Shown here in pieces: positions 37,420-52,479 of a DNA stretch of 64,000 bases. A program made the translations under genes and the position numbers. Source of the stretch: Oreohelix idahoensis (lineage: Eukaryota; Mollusca; Gastropoda; Stylommatophora; Oreohelicidae). The notes under the pieces were generated by a model. The model was given only the letters and a program-made list of their open reading frames with translations. It had not been told where the DNA came from and searched no databases. The stretch covers positions 62,001-126,000 of the forward strand of contig JAMPIV010004915.1 in NCBI GenBank assembly GCA_024509875.1, in the 5' to 3' direction. Every line of letters begins with the position of its first letter. Positions within the stretch are counted from its first letter, which is position 1.

Positions 37420-40400
37420 TGACTCATCATCTGCGTCGTCTAGCATTATCATTTTTATTATTTTTTAGCTGAGACAGAAATGATAGGTATAAATTTGTAG
37501 TAATACATTTAAAATGTCTCATGCTAGACATTAACATATAATGACAACATTAATGCCCTCAAAGTAACACAAACCTCTCAATTGGCATGTCGTAAGGGGC
37601 AATTAAGATCAGTTTGGGCATAGGCCTGACAGCCTCACTATATAAAACAACTTGCTACATAAATCATTACTGCAGGAAGTCATTAAATGTTTTGGCTTAG
37701 ACTTCCTGCCCGGGACCAACTGGAGTTGTCATTTGGCATTTTTTTTAAAGTCAATAAAGAAAGATCCATTCATTGATAACCAACTGCGAACACGTCCGAA
37801 TATTACATGATTCAATACATCTACTTTCTATGCCATCATAATAGTTATATAATGGTTCCATGTGCAATCAAATACACCTGGTAATGACAGAGAGGACAGT
37901 TAGCAAAGAAGGGAACACGAAAAGAACAACCCCAAACAGCAACAATTCTCCAAACAGCCAAACAACTCATACGAACAGCAAAGAAACTTGGCTGAACATA
38001 TGGGTCATTGGACAAACCAGGTGAGAGATTTACAGACATGCAGATGGGACAGATTCTAATATTATCAGCCGCCTTACAATGAGTGATCAGAGCACCATTT
38101 TTAGGCTACGAACACGACACATACCAATCAACAATCACTTGAATAGAATCCAACCACAACACAAGCCAGAGTGTAAGCTATGTATCTACAGGTATGAAAC
38201 TTGACCACCACCTTTCTGAGTTCCCAGCACTCGATGATTTTAGGCCAGATAAATGGACCACCTTATATGGAAGAAAATAACAACTTGCGATCATTTGCAG
38301 GTACGGCTACATGATACTGGGCCCAGAGACTAGAGCCCAAACGCCGCTGGATCAGTAACAACACCGACAACAACAAAATGCACATCTGTCACGAAATGGA
38401 TTTAGGACTAGAGACTGTCTACATATAGTGACAAGACAATAGTAAGAAGAAAGACTGAAATGATAGATTCAGATAGAAATATAGTGCAAACTGTGAAAGT
38501 TGAGACCATTGGCTCCGAGGTTGAGAACCGAGGTTGATTCTTTCCTCGCCACTTCGGACGTTTAAATTGCTATGGCCTCGAACCACCTCTAACTACCCTA
38601 TGGGGATAAGGTTCAATTAAGATTCACAAACACCAAGGTACAGACAACATATAGCTACTGTACTAAAGGAAATGACTGATGCCAGCTACAATTTATACAA
38701 GTTTATTATACACCTATAAACAACAAACATATGCATGTCCCATACATCAAATGCGAGGATGCACTCCTGAAAAACAAAATCAAGCACAGTTAAAAAAAAT
38801 GCATCCACCCCAACCCTTCTCCCACAATTGCAACCTGTATGGAGAAAGAAGGTAAGGTTAACTGAAATGAACTACACTGCACTTGATGTCGCCTACACTC
38901 CAAACTAGCTGTTCTAAATTCTAACTCTAAGTCCACTGATAGCTGGAACGACTGCGAAGTGACTACACAATCTCTGCACAGACTTCGGTTCTACACAGCC
39001 TATCCTGGAATCTCCTGAACACAACTAACTGCACCTCTAAACTTCAGCAGCTGTCCTCTGCTATGATTCACCAAAACTAACAGTTCTGCCTATCTGTGCT
39101 GACTTCAGTAGAGAGAATGTTTACCCTATCTCTCTCCACTACTCTGGATTTGACTGAGGTTTAACAGAACCCCCCCTGGATTCTGGACTGGAACTGTAGC
39201 TGACTTCTACCACTCTGAAATTACTTGCCCGAGTATCTATAACTGGGCCGTCGGCTTTATTATGGCCGTGAAGAAACGAACACAAAATTACCACAACGCT
39301 GGCAGCCTGCCAAATCTGCGTGTGTAACGAGCGTCAGAGCTCAGGATTTATCCACAAAAATCCTATTCGCTGGAAAATGTCTTCCCCTGGTTGGGAAAAC
39401 GTATTTTCTTCCTCTCCTTCCACTACTGGCAACTAACGTAAAACCCTTGCGGTTCTGCGAATGCCCCAACTTTGCCGTGGGAGAAATTTTGTGGTCTCAA
39501 AATTCCGCTCTCATTCCCACAAAGCCGGTACCTGCTGTTTTAGACAAAACAAAACAACAGCTAAACAAACCATAATAATACATTTCAAATAACAATTAAC
39601 TTCCTTACTCTTCACCACGTAACTCCCCTCTCTACCTGAGCCTACAAAGTAAACATTGGCTAACCCAGATCGCTTGTTCTGCCTGACTAACTCCGAGCAA
39701 CAATAATATTTTCAATGGCCCGTCTGGGCAGACGTACTGTGGCCTACTTCTTACGCTGACACTAATGCCGTAAGGATTAATAAAAATTAAAACTAGTCCT
39801 CTCTAGGAATTTCTAAAATTCCCGTCAGTATGATTAATCACCTCAAAATTGAAATAAAATATTATTCCCTTAACATAAATAAATTTCATCTCCATCTTCT
39901 GAATACACAGAATAACAAAGCACAATCAATAACCTATAACCCTGTTTACGCTAGCATCTACATGCCGTCAAAAGTTATACATAATGGTTATCAATTAAAT
40001 CTCAGTAGTTACAAACACGTGGTTACAATTTTATGACCACGTGCTTCTCTCCCCCTCGTCCCTCTGAACATCGTATCAATAAAGATACCGTAACCACGCG
40101 CTCACGTGCTTCAATTAATACCTCTATCACTTCCGTCCACAGATATATGCGTAACTATATAAATAGCGAGCATCAAGACTCTCAATAAAATCACAAATGA
40201 AAATACACATTACACACGCTCCCGACTATTCTGTAAATACATATGATTCGCAGATGCGAGTTTCTCTCCCGACCGACTTTGCAATAATACAAAGCGGTGA
40301 TATCTCAACTTTTAAACCATGCCGCTATTCTTTCAACAAGGAATTAAATGGACCTATAAATTTTCAAGTCTATCACTAAGATCGTATTGATGGCTCTGGA

Positions 40401-40933
40401 GTTAATCATTAAATTAAACTAAAACTTCCCAAGAAACTTAAATGATCGGCTAGGACTAGAAAAATTAAATAAAGTCCTCACGCAAAAATTCATGCTTACC
40501 AAATCTCGAATGTCCTACTGAAGGCAATCGACTTGACTCTGGCAACCCGGCCTTGGCAATTAATTTTTAGAGACCGAACTTATGAAGTTCGGGCGTATTT
40601 ATTCTCAAGCCCCCACGCGCCGACTTCATGACGTCATATGCGCGGCGTGGTTCTAAAGCCAATGGGCGCTCTGCATTTCAACTGCAGTTAGCTCTCCGCC
40701 AATCAGAACCTTAGATCTTTCTGATGCAACCAGTCCCCGCTAGACAAAGAACCGGGAATTGGTCCTAGCCCTATACTGCGGAAATGAAGCAAAAATGGCC
40801 GCAAATAATTTAACTCCCGAAAAATGCGTATATGGCCACGCAATATCTTTAAAAAAAGACAATCTGGTGCCAATCCTGATCTAGCATCTATAATCTTTCT
40901 TCTAGAAAAATACTGTCTAATTCCCTACACCCC
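37420..40933. other. 3.5 kb without recognised gene or mobile element
   Basis: No frame above about 70 codons has a recognisable motif. A TATA-like actatataaatagcg lies near 40155, and GC content rises slightly at 40600-40700. The region may hold diverged LTR-element sequence, but nothing supports that directly. Confidence 0.4.
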
Positions 40934-41200
40934 CATTCTAAACACATAAAGAAGAACCATAAAGCAGATGAGATCAAACTCCCTCGTGATCTCATCTTGA
41001 AAAAACGTAAATAATAGAAGGACATTCTAAACACATAAAGAAGAACCATAAAGCAGATGAGATCAAACTCCCTCGTGATCTCATCTTGAAAAAACGTAAA
41101 TAATAGAAGGACATTCTAAACACATAAAGAAGAACCATAAAGCAGATGAGATCAAACTCCCTCGTGATCTCATCTTGAAAAAACGTAAATAATAGAAGGA
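40934..41200. repeat. 89-bp tandem repeat, 3 copies
   Basis: Starts at 40934, 41023 and 41112 (cattctaaacacataaagaa). The copies are almost identical. Each unit contains an internal inverted repeat, gatgagatc...gatctcatc, able to form a hairpin. Confidence 0.97.
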
Positions 41201-41309
41201 GAAGAAACATGGAGAAGGATTTCCTGTAATCCCTCCTAAAAATAGTGAACAAAATGCAAGGAGAAAAAGACATGGGCCATTTGAAAGACAGAATCTCAGT
41301 ACTCTCATC

Positions 41310-41603
41310 ACAACATCATTTATTATAAAATGATTCCACACAAGCACAGACATGTATTATAAAATAACACAAGTACAGACATATATTATAAAATAATACA
41401 AACACAAACATGCATTATAAAATAATACAAACACGGACATGTGTTATAAAATAATACAAGTACAGACATTTATTATAAAATAATACAAACACAGACATGT
41501 TATAAAATAACACAAGTACAGACATATATTATAAAATAATACAAACAAACACAGACATGTATTATAAAATAATACAAACACAGACATGTATTATAAAATA
41601 ACA
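41310..41603. repeat. minisatellite, ~30-bp unit (left part)
   Basis: About ten units of acagacatgtattataaaat plus aatacaaac. The array continues at 45662-45845 beyond an inserted LINE plus hAT element. Confidence 0.92.
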
Positions 41604-41605
41604 CA

Positions 41606-41895
41606 CAATTCATAACCCTCCACTCCCAAAGGAGCATAAGCCTTCAACAAACACATGCCAAGTCCTCCTGTCACGTGCCATCATCTCAAGTTCTTTCCAT
41701 GTTCTTCTCATTATTTTCACCTCTGTTTCCAGCTCTCTTCTCCATGTGCTTCTTGGTCTACCTCTGCCTCTCTTGCCCTGGGAGTTCCAGAACAAGGACT
41801 GTCTTGTAATGCTATCAACAGGTTTCCTAAGTGTGTGTCCTATCCATCGCCATCGTCTTCTTCTCATCTCTTGTTCCACTGGCATTTGTCTAGTT
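41606..41895 (-). pseudogene. LINE C-terminal fragment, distal half
   Basis: Minus-strand frame from about 41885 to the stop near 41610, with RRRRWRWIGHTLRKP, KRGRGRPRSTWRREL and a final GLCSFGSGGL. It continues the frame at 45285-45655; the hAT transposon lies between. The stretch 41888-41895 (GTCTAGTT) is the duplicated target site. Confidence 0.85.
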
Positions 41896-44800
41896 CAGTG
41901 GTTCCCAAAGTGGGCGGTACCGCCCCCCCCCCCCTGGGGGCTTTGGAAGGGTCCAAGGGGGCAATAAGGAAAAAATGGGCCAGAGGGGGGCGTTCAGTAG
42001 TAAACAGTGGGTGTTTAGTAGTAAGGTGGGGTTCAGGATTTGACAAGCTAAATTCAGTACGTGCAGGGGAGAAAGGAATTGTGGATTTGAGAGACAGCAT
42101 CAGTGAAGCGGGGACGATGTGGATGGTTGTATTACTAGGACATAGTTTCGTCCATGCATGTCGTTCTGAGCTCAGGTAACCATCGCTGACCATAAATGGT
42201 AATCTGGAACTGCTAGGAAAGGGGGTTAACCAAACACCTATTGTCCATTCGTTCACTCCTGAAGGAAGGTAAATGATCCGTACCGATGGCAAGGACGAAA
42301 TTAGATACCTGCCGGTGATTCAGAAAGTACCAACTTTGCTTTGTTGCGGAATTTATTGCCTCAGTATTTGCGGGGGCTAGTGGTAACTAGGTATTCGCAG
42401 ATTGGTAATAAATAAGAGAAAAGGTTCAAGGGAGAAAGTTTTTAAAGGTACTTGGCATTATAAATCAGTCTTTGATCCTCTGAACCGGCATTCCTACCTT
42501 ACATTCAGACTTTCATAAATCGACTGGCGCGATGTACGTTTCCCGTCTATTTCAACTTTGCGCTGGCTATGAGCAAAACCAAGAAACTTTCTCAGCTTTT
42601 CTTTTGTGAACAGTGGTTTCAAATAAGCGTGTACCGGGTATCAACCAATTTCATCCTGTCGATAAGGTAAGTTTTCTTACTTATATTTTTTGTTTGTTTG
42701 CACAGAGCTAGCATCAGTTTTACTAACATTAATTATTAATTAAGCAGATAAATTTTAATACAGATTTGCCGTATATTGAATATTGCTGTTCAATCCATTA
42801 TATTACATCCTTTTAATTTGTTACCGGGATCTCCACACTTTGTAGTTAGGCTACTGTCTCTCAATTTTTAAATCTGAAGACCTATCAATATAGTGCGTTA
42901 TTTTATATTTTGTTCATATTACATAACTATTATTATACTTTATGAAATGATTATTGGATTACTTCAGTGTTGGTGTGGCTGTTGCTAATTGTGTTTTTTT
43001 TTGTGATTGTTGTTTTTTCCAATTTATTTATGGCTGTGGTTAAGAAACTTTATAAAATAGAAGAGTAAACTGGTAAGAACATCTGTGTCAACATTTTTGT
43101 AAAGCCACTTTTAAATCAGCTTTTGTTGTTTACTCGACGAACATTTTTCTATCTGCAAAATTGTAAAATCAATTCTTTGTTCCAGAATTCAGAACAAATA
43201 TGGCAAAAGCAGAACAAACCAAAAAGAAGTGCAGACAATACAGCGTGGAATATCTGAAATATGAATTTATTCCAGCACTAAATAACCAACAACTGGCAAT
43301 GTGTCTATTATGTGAGAGGGCCTTTTCAAATGAGGCGATGAAACCTTCCAGACTACTTGAACATTTGAAAAAAAATTCACCCAGATAAAACAGATAAAAG
43401 TTTGACATATTTTCAGTCACTTCGTGAAAACTTTCAGAAACGTAAAATAGTCCGTGACATGTTTGTCAACACTTCACAACAAAGCTGTGATGGTTTGTGA
43501 GCTTCATACAAAATTTCATTGCTGATAGCTAAATGTAGAAAGTCTCATACAATCGCAGAAAATTTGATTCTTCCAGCTATAAGGGAATTTGTGAGTACAG
43601 TTATGCAAAAGTCACCTGAACAAATAATTATAGCAATTCTGCTCAGCAATACCTCTGTTCAAAGAAGAATAGATAAAACGGCTAAGAATGTTGAAAATAC
43701 ATTGTGCAACATACTTAGGACAACAGAATTTGCATTGCAGTTGGATCCGTCAACTTTGCCTAGCAACGAATCTTTGCTTCTTGCCTATGTTCGCTTCGTA
43801 AAAGATGGAAGCTTGGTTCAAGAGTTGGTATTTGCTAAGCAACTAGTAAGTGATACAAAAGGAGAGTCAATATTTCGTGTAGTAGAGAAATTTTTCAAAG
43901 AGAAGGACATTCCGCTTACTAACATTCTTGCTTGTGCAACAGATAGGGCACCATCAATGATAGGTTGTTACCGCGGGTTTATCGCTTTCTTAAAAGAAGC
44001 TGTACCTGGTATATTTACAATACACTGTGTAATTCACAGACAACATCTTGTCGCAAAAAATCTAAGTGATCGGCTTCACAAATCATTAAATACTGGTATC
44101 ACAATGATTAACAAAATTAAGTCCCATGCTCTCAATTCTCGACTATTTCGAGAGCTTTGTACTAAGAATGATGAACAGTTTGAACGTTTGCTGATGCACA
44201 CAGAAGTTAGGTGGCTCTCAAAATAAAATTGTCTGAGACGCTTTTATGCTCTTTTTGAAACTGTGGTAGAATTCTTCAAAGATTCGCATGCTTTGCTCCG
44301 TACAGAACTAACGAATATCAGGCATGACATTACATATTTGTTAGATTTATTCACAAAGTTTAACGAAATAAATCTACAACTGCAAGGAAATGATATTAAT
44401 CTTATAAAAGTCAAATCTGTCGTCTCCACGTTTCTGGCCACATTAACGCTATTCAAACGTAATATTGGCCGTCGCGAGTTAATCCAATTTCCCAGCCTCT
44501 TAGAGTTGGAAGAGAAAGACAAAATACCAGAGGATAATCTTCAAGTATATTGTGCACATCTAGATGAGCTGCATAAAGACATGTCTCAGAGGTTTCAGGA
44601 TCTTCTTTTGATGACGATTCCAGACTGGATAATAAATCCATTCCTGGACGCGTGCAGTGAGGAACTAGGAAGGGTGGAAGAGAAACTGATATCGCTACAA
44701 AATGACGTTGAGCTTAAGCCAATGTTCAAGAAATCATATCAAGACTTTTGGTTGCAGAAAGAAATCTCTGAACGCTACCCTGCAGTGTGGGGAAAGGTTT

Positions 44801-45276
44801 AGATGTTCTGTATTGCCTTTCCAACGTATTAGTAGAGCGTGATTTCAGCGCGGCTGTACAACTTCTTTCGAAGCAGAGAAACAGACTGCAGATTGCTGAA
44901 CGTGGGGATCTGAGACTCCTTCTCAGTAACTTTCAGCCTGATGTTGAGAAGCTGATATCACTACACCAGGCACATCCATCTCACTGAAGTTAAAAATGAA
45001 GTAAGTTTGTTACTAATTTACTTTCGCATACTGCTGTTTGTTTTACAGCATTAAGTAATTAAGTTTTTCTTTTTAAATTAAGTTAATAAATAAGCATATC
45101 TGTAGCTTTATATTAGAATGTGATAAACTGAGCAATTAGTTGTTACTGGATTAACAGTTGCTCTTATTTTTCACTCTTTACATTTTTTTATGTAGTGTGG
45201 GGAAATGTAGGGGGGCGCTGGGGACATGCCCTGGGAGCCAAAGGGGCGGTAACCCAAAAAAGTTTGGGAAACACTG
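41896..45276 (+). mobile_element. hAT-superfamily transposon, complete ends, inserted in a LINE
   Basis: The left end reads CAGTGGTTCCCAAAGTGGGC; the reverse complement of the right end reads CAGTGTTTCCCAAAC, followed by a shared TTACCGCCCC-like block. These are hAT (Charlie/ZBED-like) inverted repeats. A perfect 8-bp target duplication GTCTAGTT lies at 41888-41895 and 45277-45284, the length expected for hAT. The 3381-bp element encodes one broken transposase. The target is the coding region of a minus-strand LINE, which reads straight across once the element and one target copy are ignored. Confidence 0.95.
43200..44987 (+). pseudogene. hAT transposase (ZBED5/FAM200-like)
   Basis: The N-terminus starts MAKAEQTKKKCRQYS and carries a BED-type zinc finger (CLLCERAF...LLEHL). 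The middle (43519-44226) has the RNase H-like core with ATDRAPSMIGCYRGF and TIHCVIHRQHL, and EVRWLSK. The C-terminus has the hAT dimerisation block, readable as a VERDFSAAVQLLSKQRNRL segment. Breaks: a frameshift in an A-run near 43375, TGA near 43499, TAA at 44224-44226 and a frameshift near 44800. Related proteins have been domesticated in vertebrates, but this copy is dead. Start chosen at the first Met ahead of the zinc finger. Confidence 0.9.
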
Positions 45277-45284
45277 GTCTAGTT

Positions 45285-45655
45285 CTTGTCATCAGTTCCA
45301 CGTTGGTAACCTTGTCATACCATTTTAATCCCTCTATTCTACGCAAGCACCCATTTATGAAAGTCTGTAGCTTTTTGGTAGTTGTCTTTGTTGTTCTCCA
45401 TGTCTCCGAGCCATACAATAGGACTGACTTCACATTTGAGTTGAAGATTCTTATTTTCGTGTTGGATCCGATTTCTCTTGATCTCCATATATTTCCCAAT
45501 GCAATGAAAGCTCCTCTTGCCTTTTGTATTCTTATTTTGATATCGCTGTCTGTCCCTCCAACTTTGTCTATATTACTGCCAAGATATATGTACGATTCTA
45601 CATCCGAACATTCCAGGTGCCAAATCTGGAACTTCTCCTAGAAGAAAGAAGGTTA
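45285..45655 (-). pseudogene. LINE C-terminal fragment, proximal half
   Basis: Minus-strand blocks GNIWRSREIG, NVKSVLLYGSETWR, TFINGCLRRI and KVTNVELMTRT lead into the target site of the hAT element. Upstream there is a frame change near 45500. The 5' end (about 45655) abuts the minisatellite, so this LINE copy is 5'-truncated. Confidence 0.85.
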
Positions 45656-45661
45656 GTCAGC

Positions 45662-45845
45662 AACACAGACTCCAACACACAAGTACAGACATATATTATA
45701 AAATGATACAAGTACAGACATTTATTATAAAATAAAACAAACACAGACGCATATTGTAAAATAATACAAACACAGACATATATTATAAAAAGATTCCATA
45801 CAAGCACAGACATATATTATAAAATAATACAAACACAGACATCTT
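45662..45845. repeat. minisatellite, ~30-bp unit (right part)
   Basis: About six units of the array at 41310-41603. Confidence 0.9.
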
Positions 45846-46354
45846 CCTGTTTCAAAAATACATAAATACCAGCTTTGCCTTGCTGATTATCTGAAAGGAA
45901 ATGTCAAGGCTGTGATTGAAAACGGAAGTGCAGAAAAGTTACAAGGGTTTTATACCCAGAAACGAACCGCAGAAAAGGAACAGTGCTAGGCAATGAATCT
46001 CTACGTGTAAATTTTGTTGCATTACTTTTTTTTTTCCAAAGATTTCCTGCCAATTTTTTACACGCTTTTCTATAACTTGTCTTGTATGTCACCTTCAAAT
46101 CTTGCAATCGATTTTTCAATCACTTCCAGATGAGCAATAGCTCTGAAACTTGGCTTAGTTGTGTATTCCAGATGACAATACAATAATCATCGTAAAAATA
46201 ATAAAATGAATAACATTAAAAATAATAATTAAAAAGATATAAAAGGAGCTCAACTTTCATAATAATTTTTCTTTTCGTTCCTTACGGAGTTCACTATTTT
46301 GTTTGCAACGTCAAAAAGTTATGTGATCTTCACAATTTTTTTGTACTACTTATA
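45846..46354. other. no recognised feature
   Basis: AT-rich sequence between the minisatellite and the next LINE fragment. Confidence 0.4.
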
Positions 46355-47310
46355 ATTTCCCCGTTGGTACGCTGACCGCATCACTAGTGTTGTTTGGGTA
46401 TTCTATGCACACTCCTGCTCCTCTATTCTTTACTGCATTTTGTAATGACCCATCTGTATATACTCGGACCCAGAGGTCCTGTGAGTATTCATCATCCAGG
46501 AAACAGAGTGACTGTCCTACGTTGCATGCTGTTCTGTTCATCCTTGTCGAGTATTCCTTTCACTTTTGTCTGGATGTGTACTGGTAGTCCAGGCTCCTCT
46601 CTCCAAGGGGTTTGTTCTGGCACAGACGGTAGGGGGCTGTCAACTTCCGGCAAGTCTAAGGTTTGTCTACGAAGTCGTTTGGTGGATAAAACTGCTTCTT
46701 TTCAATCGCCCCATTGCTAGGTTTTGGAATCTGTCCTTCATTGGATGGCCCGGCATACAGAGAAACTTTTCTGCCTGTGTTAGCACTTTCGTGTATATGC
46801 GTTCTCTCAGTGCTTGTATCCTCCCTATTTTCTCCATCTCCACTATAGGCGTTGATTTCATTGCCCCGTTGATGACCCTAAGCGTCCGGTTTTGCACCTT
46901 ATCTAGCTCTTGTAATGTGTTGTTTGATGCTGAACACCACGCAGCTGACCCATATTCCAGGTGTGGTCGTATGCCCTGCTGGTAAACTTTACTAAGTATT
47001 TTCCCGCTGGCTCCCCATGTGGTTCCACTTAGTCTTCTCAAGATGGCTAACTTCCTCCGGCCTTTGTTGCTGCCTTGTTGATGATTTTTTTAATGTAAAA
47101 CTTTTGCCTCGTTTTGGTGAGGCGCGTCCCGTTCAACCTAGTCGGTTATATTAGGGCGCATGTCCAAATATAAAAGACCCTTAGGACTCGGATTGCCTTG
47201 ATGATGTGTTCTTCCATGTGAACCTATCATTGCATGTAACTCCGAGATAGGTGGGTTGTACACCCAGCGAGAACTCCTACCCTTATAGAGCTTACATGGA
47301 AGCCCCGTTG
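46355..47310 (-). pseudogene. LINE fragment of the I/Nimb-like group (RT C-terminus and RNase H start)
   Basis: Minus-strand blocks in order: RT C-terminal region with PHLEYGSAAWCSASN, LQELDKVQNRTLRVINGAM and KFLCMPGHPMKDRF, then the RNase H start VRVYTDGSLQNAVK near 46475, ending at SVPTGKL. The sequence then stops matching, so unusually for a LINE the 3' end is missing. Several frame changes occur. Same family as 5088-6165. Confidence 0.75.
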
Positions 47311-47424
47311 AATTACGGGGAGGAAGCCAAGCGAAGTCATATGACAGCGGCTCTGTTTTACAAAGACACGCCAAACTCGATTGAGGACACAAGTGGCGAT
47401 AATAACAACGGACTACGGTTACGT

Positions 47425-48575
47425 CGAAATATACACGATTTATACCATAACTTCATTGATTTCACAAAAGCCTTCGATCGAGTCTGGCATGAAGGCTTAT
47501 GGCAAATAATGAGAAAATTCAATTTTGATACCAGCATCATAGATATCATTGAAGCACTATACAAGGACGTAAGCAGTGCTGTTTTTGCAAGCAATGACAT
47601 TAGATAATTTTTCAAAACAACTGTAGGAGTTCGCCAGGGATGTATCCTGTCCCCAGTGCTGTTTAATATATATCTAGAACATATTATGCAGGAGGCTCTT
47701 TATGATTATAAAACAACCATATCGATTGGAGGCCGACCTCTTTGCAATCTACGTTTTGCTGATGATATCGATCTGATAGCTGGATCAGAATCAGAACTTC
47801 AAGACCTTACCTCTAGACTGGAGAAAGTAACAAGAACATATGGGATGGAAATTAATATAGAAAAAAGCAAGATATTGGTGAATAGCCATAAGAAACATGT
47901 TCCGACCAACATTACGTTAAATGGGAAAACGTTAGAAGAAGTTAACACCTTTAAATATCTCGGGTCCACTATATGTAGTGATGGAAAATCAAGTAAAGAA
48001 ATCAAGACAAGACTTGAGATGGCCTCAGCTGCCATGACAAGACTGAATGTGATCTGGAAAAGTAACATCAGTTTTCCTGTGAAGATCAAATTATACAAAT
48101 CACTTGTATTATCTATTCTGTTATATGGGTGTGAGAGCTGGACACTCACTGCAGATACGGAGCGAAGGATTCAGGCTTTCGAGCATAAATGTTATAGAAA
48201 AATTTTGCGCATTTGCTATAAAGAGCACAAAACAAATGTCTATGTTAGAGAGAAGATAAACACCTATGCAGGCCACCAAGAACCACTTTTGTCAGTAGTG
48301 AAAAGTCGAAAGCTTGCCTGGTTTGGGCATGTAACTCGCCATGACTCCCTTTCGAAAACGATCTTCCAGGGAACAGTCGAAGGTAAACGGAGAAGAGGAA
48401 GGCAAAGAAAATCCTGGGCTGATAACATCAAAGAATGGGCAGGACACAGTTTTTCCACACTTGTACGCATTGCTGAGGATAGAGAGCAGTGGAGGACCCT
48501 GTCTGCTGATGCTTCCACTATGGCACCCCTACGACCCATGACGGGTTACGGGTTGAGATGATGATGATGATGATA
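47425..48575 (+). pseudogene. RTE-like LINE, 5'-truncated, RT through 3' end
   Basis: Reverse transcriptase motifs in order: FIDFTKAFDRVWHEGLW (motif A), VGVRQGCILSPVLFNIYLE (motif B), FADDIDLIAG (motif C) and NTFKYLGSTICSDG, then the C-terminal LLYGCESWTLT, KILRI, AWFGHVTRHD and KRRRGRQRKSW blocks, ending at 48561 with a (GAT)n tail. One stop (TAG at 47605-47607) separates motif A from motif B; the following 301 codons are open. All three catalytic Asp residues remain. Confidence 0.88.

Positions 48576-50540
<1,965 letters not shown>

Positions 50541-50628
<88 letters not shown>
50541..50628. repeat. (TA)n microsatellite, ~88 bp
   Basis: TA repeats connecting the LINE tail to repeat family B. 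Confidence 0.97.
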
Positions 50629-50630
<2 letters not shown>

Positions 50631-50935
50631 TAAATATTGTCTACCTGTTGTAAAATATGTGTATATACGTTGTATAAATAAACAACACACTACAACAACT
50701 CACAACAATTAAAATACCTACACACAACACACCAGACAAACCAAAGCCAATACCACCCCCACCGACCAGCTACAACACACAACAATTAAAATACCTACAC
50801 AACTGCCATTATCGAACTAATATATTGCTATATAAAAGTCCGCGCATCCGCCAGAATCGATCAGAGTATTTTCCTATATAAAAAGTCCGCGCATCCGCCA
50901 GAATCTTACCCGTAACCGCCCTACTATACTACTGT
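50629..50935 (-). repeat. repeat family B segment
   Basis: Reverse-orientation relative of 29041-29240 and 14550-14700. It contains acaacaattaaaatacctac twice and tataaaagtccgcgcatccg twice. No coding capacity. Confidence 0.6.
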
Positions 50936-51272
50936 GGGTCCACTACCTTTGTGTTGTGAATGTTTAGTGCAGGTTTCTAGCAAGTGGGCCCACTACATTT
51001 GTGATGGGAATGTTTAGTGCAGGTTTATAGCAAGTGGGCCCACCTCATTTGTGATGTGAATGTTTAGTGCAGGTTTCTAGCAAGTGGGCCTGCTACATTT
51101 GTGGTGTGAATGTTTAGTGCTGGTTTCTAGCAAGTGGGCCCATTACGTTTGTGGTGTGAATATTTAGTGCAGGTTTCTAGCAAGTGGGCCCACTACATTT
51201 GTGGTGTGAATGTTTAGTGCAGGTTTCCAGCAAGTGGGCCCACTACATTTGTGGTGTGAATGTTTAGTGCAG
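50936..51272. repeat. satellite, 50-bp unit (left array)
   Basis: About six to seven units of gcaggtttctagcaagtggg, cccactacatttgtggtgtg, aatgtttagt. Interrupted at 51273 by an LTR-like insertion and resumed at 52480. Confidence 0.96.
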
Positions 51273-52479
51273 TGAAGAAGTATATTTATTATATTTTCTA
51301 CTGAAGATGTCGTTACTGTTTGATGCTTATCACTGGACGTTACTGACCAATGTAAGTTATGTGGTTATACTGGTCAACTTCCCAACCTTACACAGCATTG
51401 AATCTACCGGTCATGTTGACATAGTGAAGGTGTAGAACGCGTCAGTGAAAATGAATATGTAAACATCAATAATGGTTCACTGATCGAACCTTTTCTTGGC
51501 TAAGTTTTCTTAAGTTGTACATTCATCGAAAATTCATAGCAACCATGTTCAACCACAGTAGTTGGTTTTCCATAATAGGAAGATCTCTGCATCATCGTCC
51601 GATAATAAGAGTTGTTTTCTGTTCTCTTGACAATGATCCGTTGTGGTAACGGGAATTCAAAATGGCTACCTCCTTGAGTTTCACTCACCCAGGAGGATAA
51701 ATGATGAGCCGCAATTAATTCAAAATCTGAACATAAATGTTCTCAATGGGTTTCCATCCAGTTCTGAAATCTATAAGGTTGCTTCATGAAATTACCTTAG
51801 AGCTGTTGGATAACCTGTCATCTTCATCAGCATTCAAACAATCCTAGCTGTACGAAGATAAGCTTGCATCTAGGCCTAGCAAAACAGAGTTCATCAAAAC
51901 AAAGTGTCTGGTATTACCTTGATTTAGGAATAAACACAATATAGAACATTAGGAGAATCTCTGACCATATGATCTTGCAGAGACACTATCTCCTTCCTAA
52001 AAATCATTCACAGAGATCACTTTTCAACATCCCTAAAGGACCAGCCCAGAAAACACACCGCCATGACATCAGGCAGTTTTCGTCGACACTCTCGACGCAT
52101 GCGTAGAAAAGCCTATTCACCCCTTAGCGTCAGACCGAGAAATAGGCCGACATAAAAATACAAAAATATACGATATAAGACCGAATCTTCTTAAATAGAC
52201 ACGGAATACATATATGTCCGGGCCATAAACATTATAAGCAAGACCAATTTGTTTTCTGGCCATAACAAATGAGAAATGACATAGACCTAGCATTCATACG
52301 CTAGATCGATATTCAAGAGAGATCACCCATACAACAAAAGTATAAATTAATCATGGGTAGTCTAACTTTGACCGAGAGAGCAATTCTTTTCATATCAAAT
52401 AGTCATACTGTTTCCTACGTTCCTACCTACAGTAATCCGTGCGTCGCATAATTCCATACAAAAGAATATGTGCGCAACA
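51273..52479. mobile_element. solo-LTR-like insertion (1207 bp) in 50-bp satellite
   Basis: Starts TGAAGAAG and ends GCGCAACA, with TG...CA ends, flanked by the 5-bp direct repeat TGCAG (51268-51272 and 52480-52484), which occurs once per satellite unit. No reading frame of note. Interpreted as a solo LTR of unknown family; orientation not determined. Confidence 0.68.

Noticed and set aside
40140..40380. TATA-like box followed by a 60-codon frame
   Set aside because: The peptide has no recognisable motif and the spacing alone is not enough to call a gene.
41655..42292. Frames of 142-174 codons on both strands
   Set aside because: They overlap the LINE remnant and the left end of the hAT element and are antisense or non-coding shadows.
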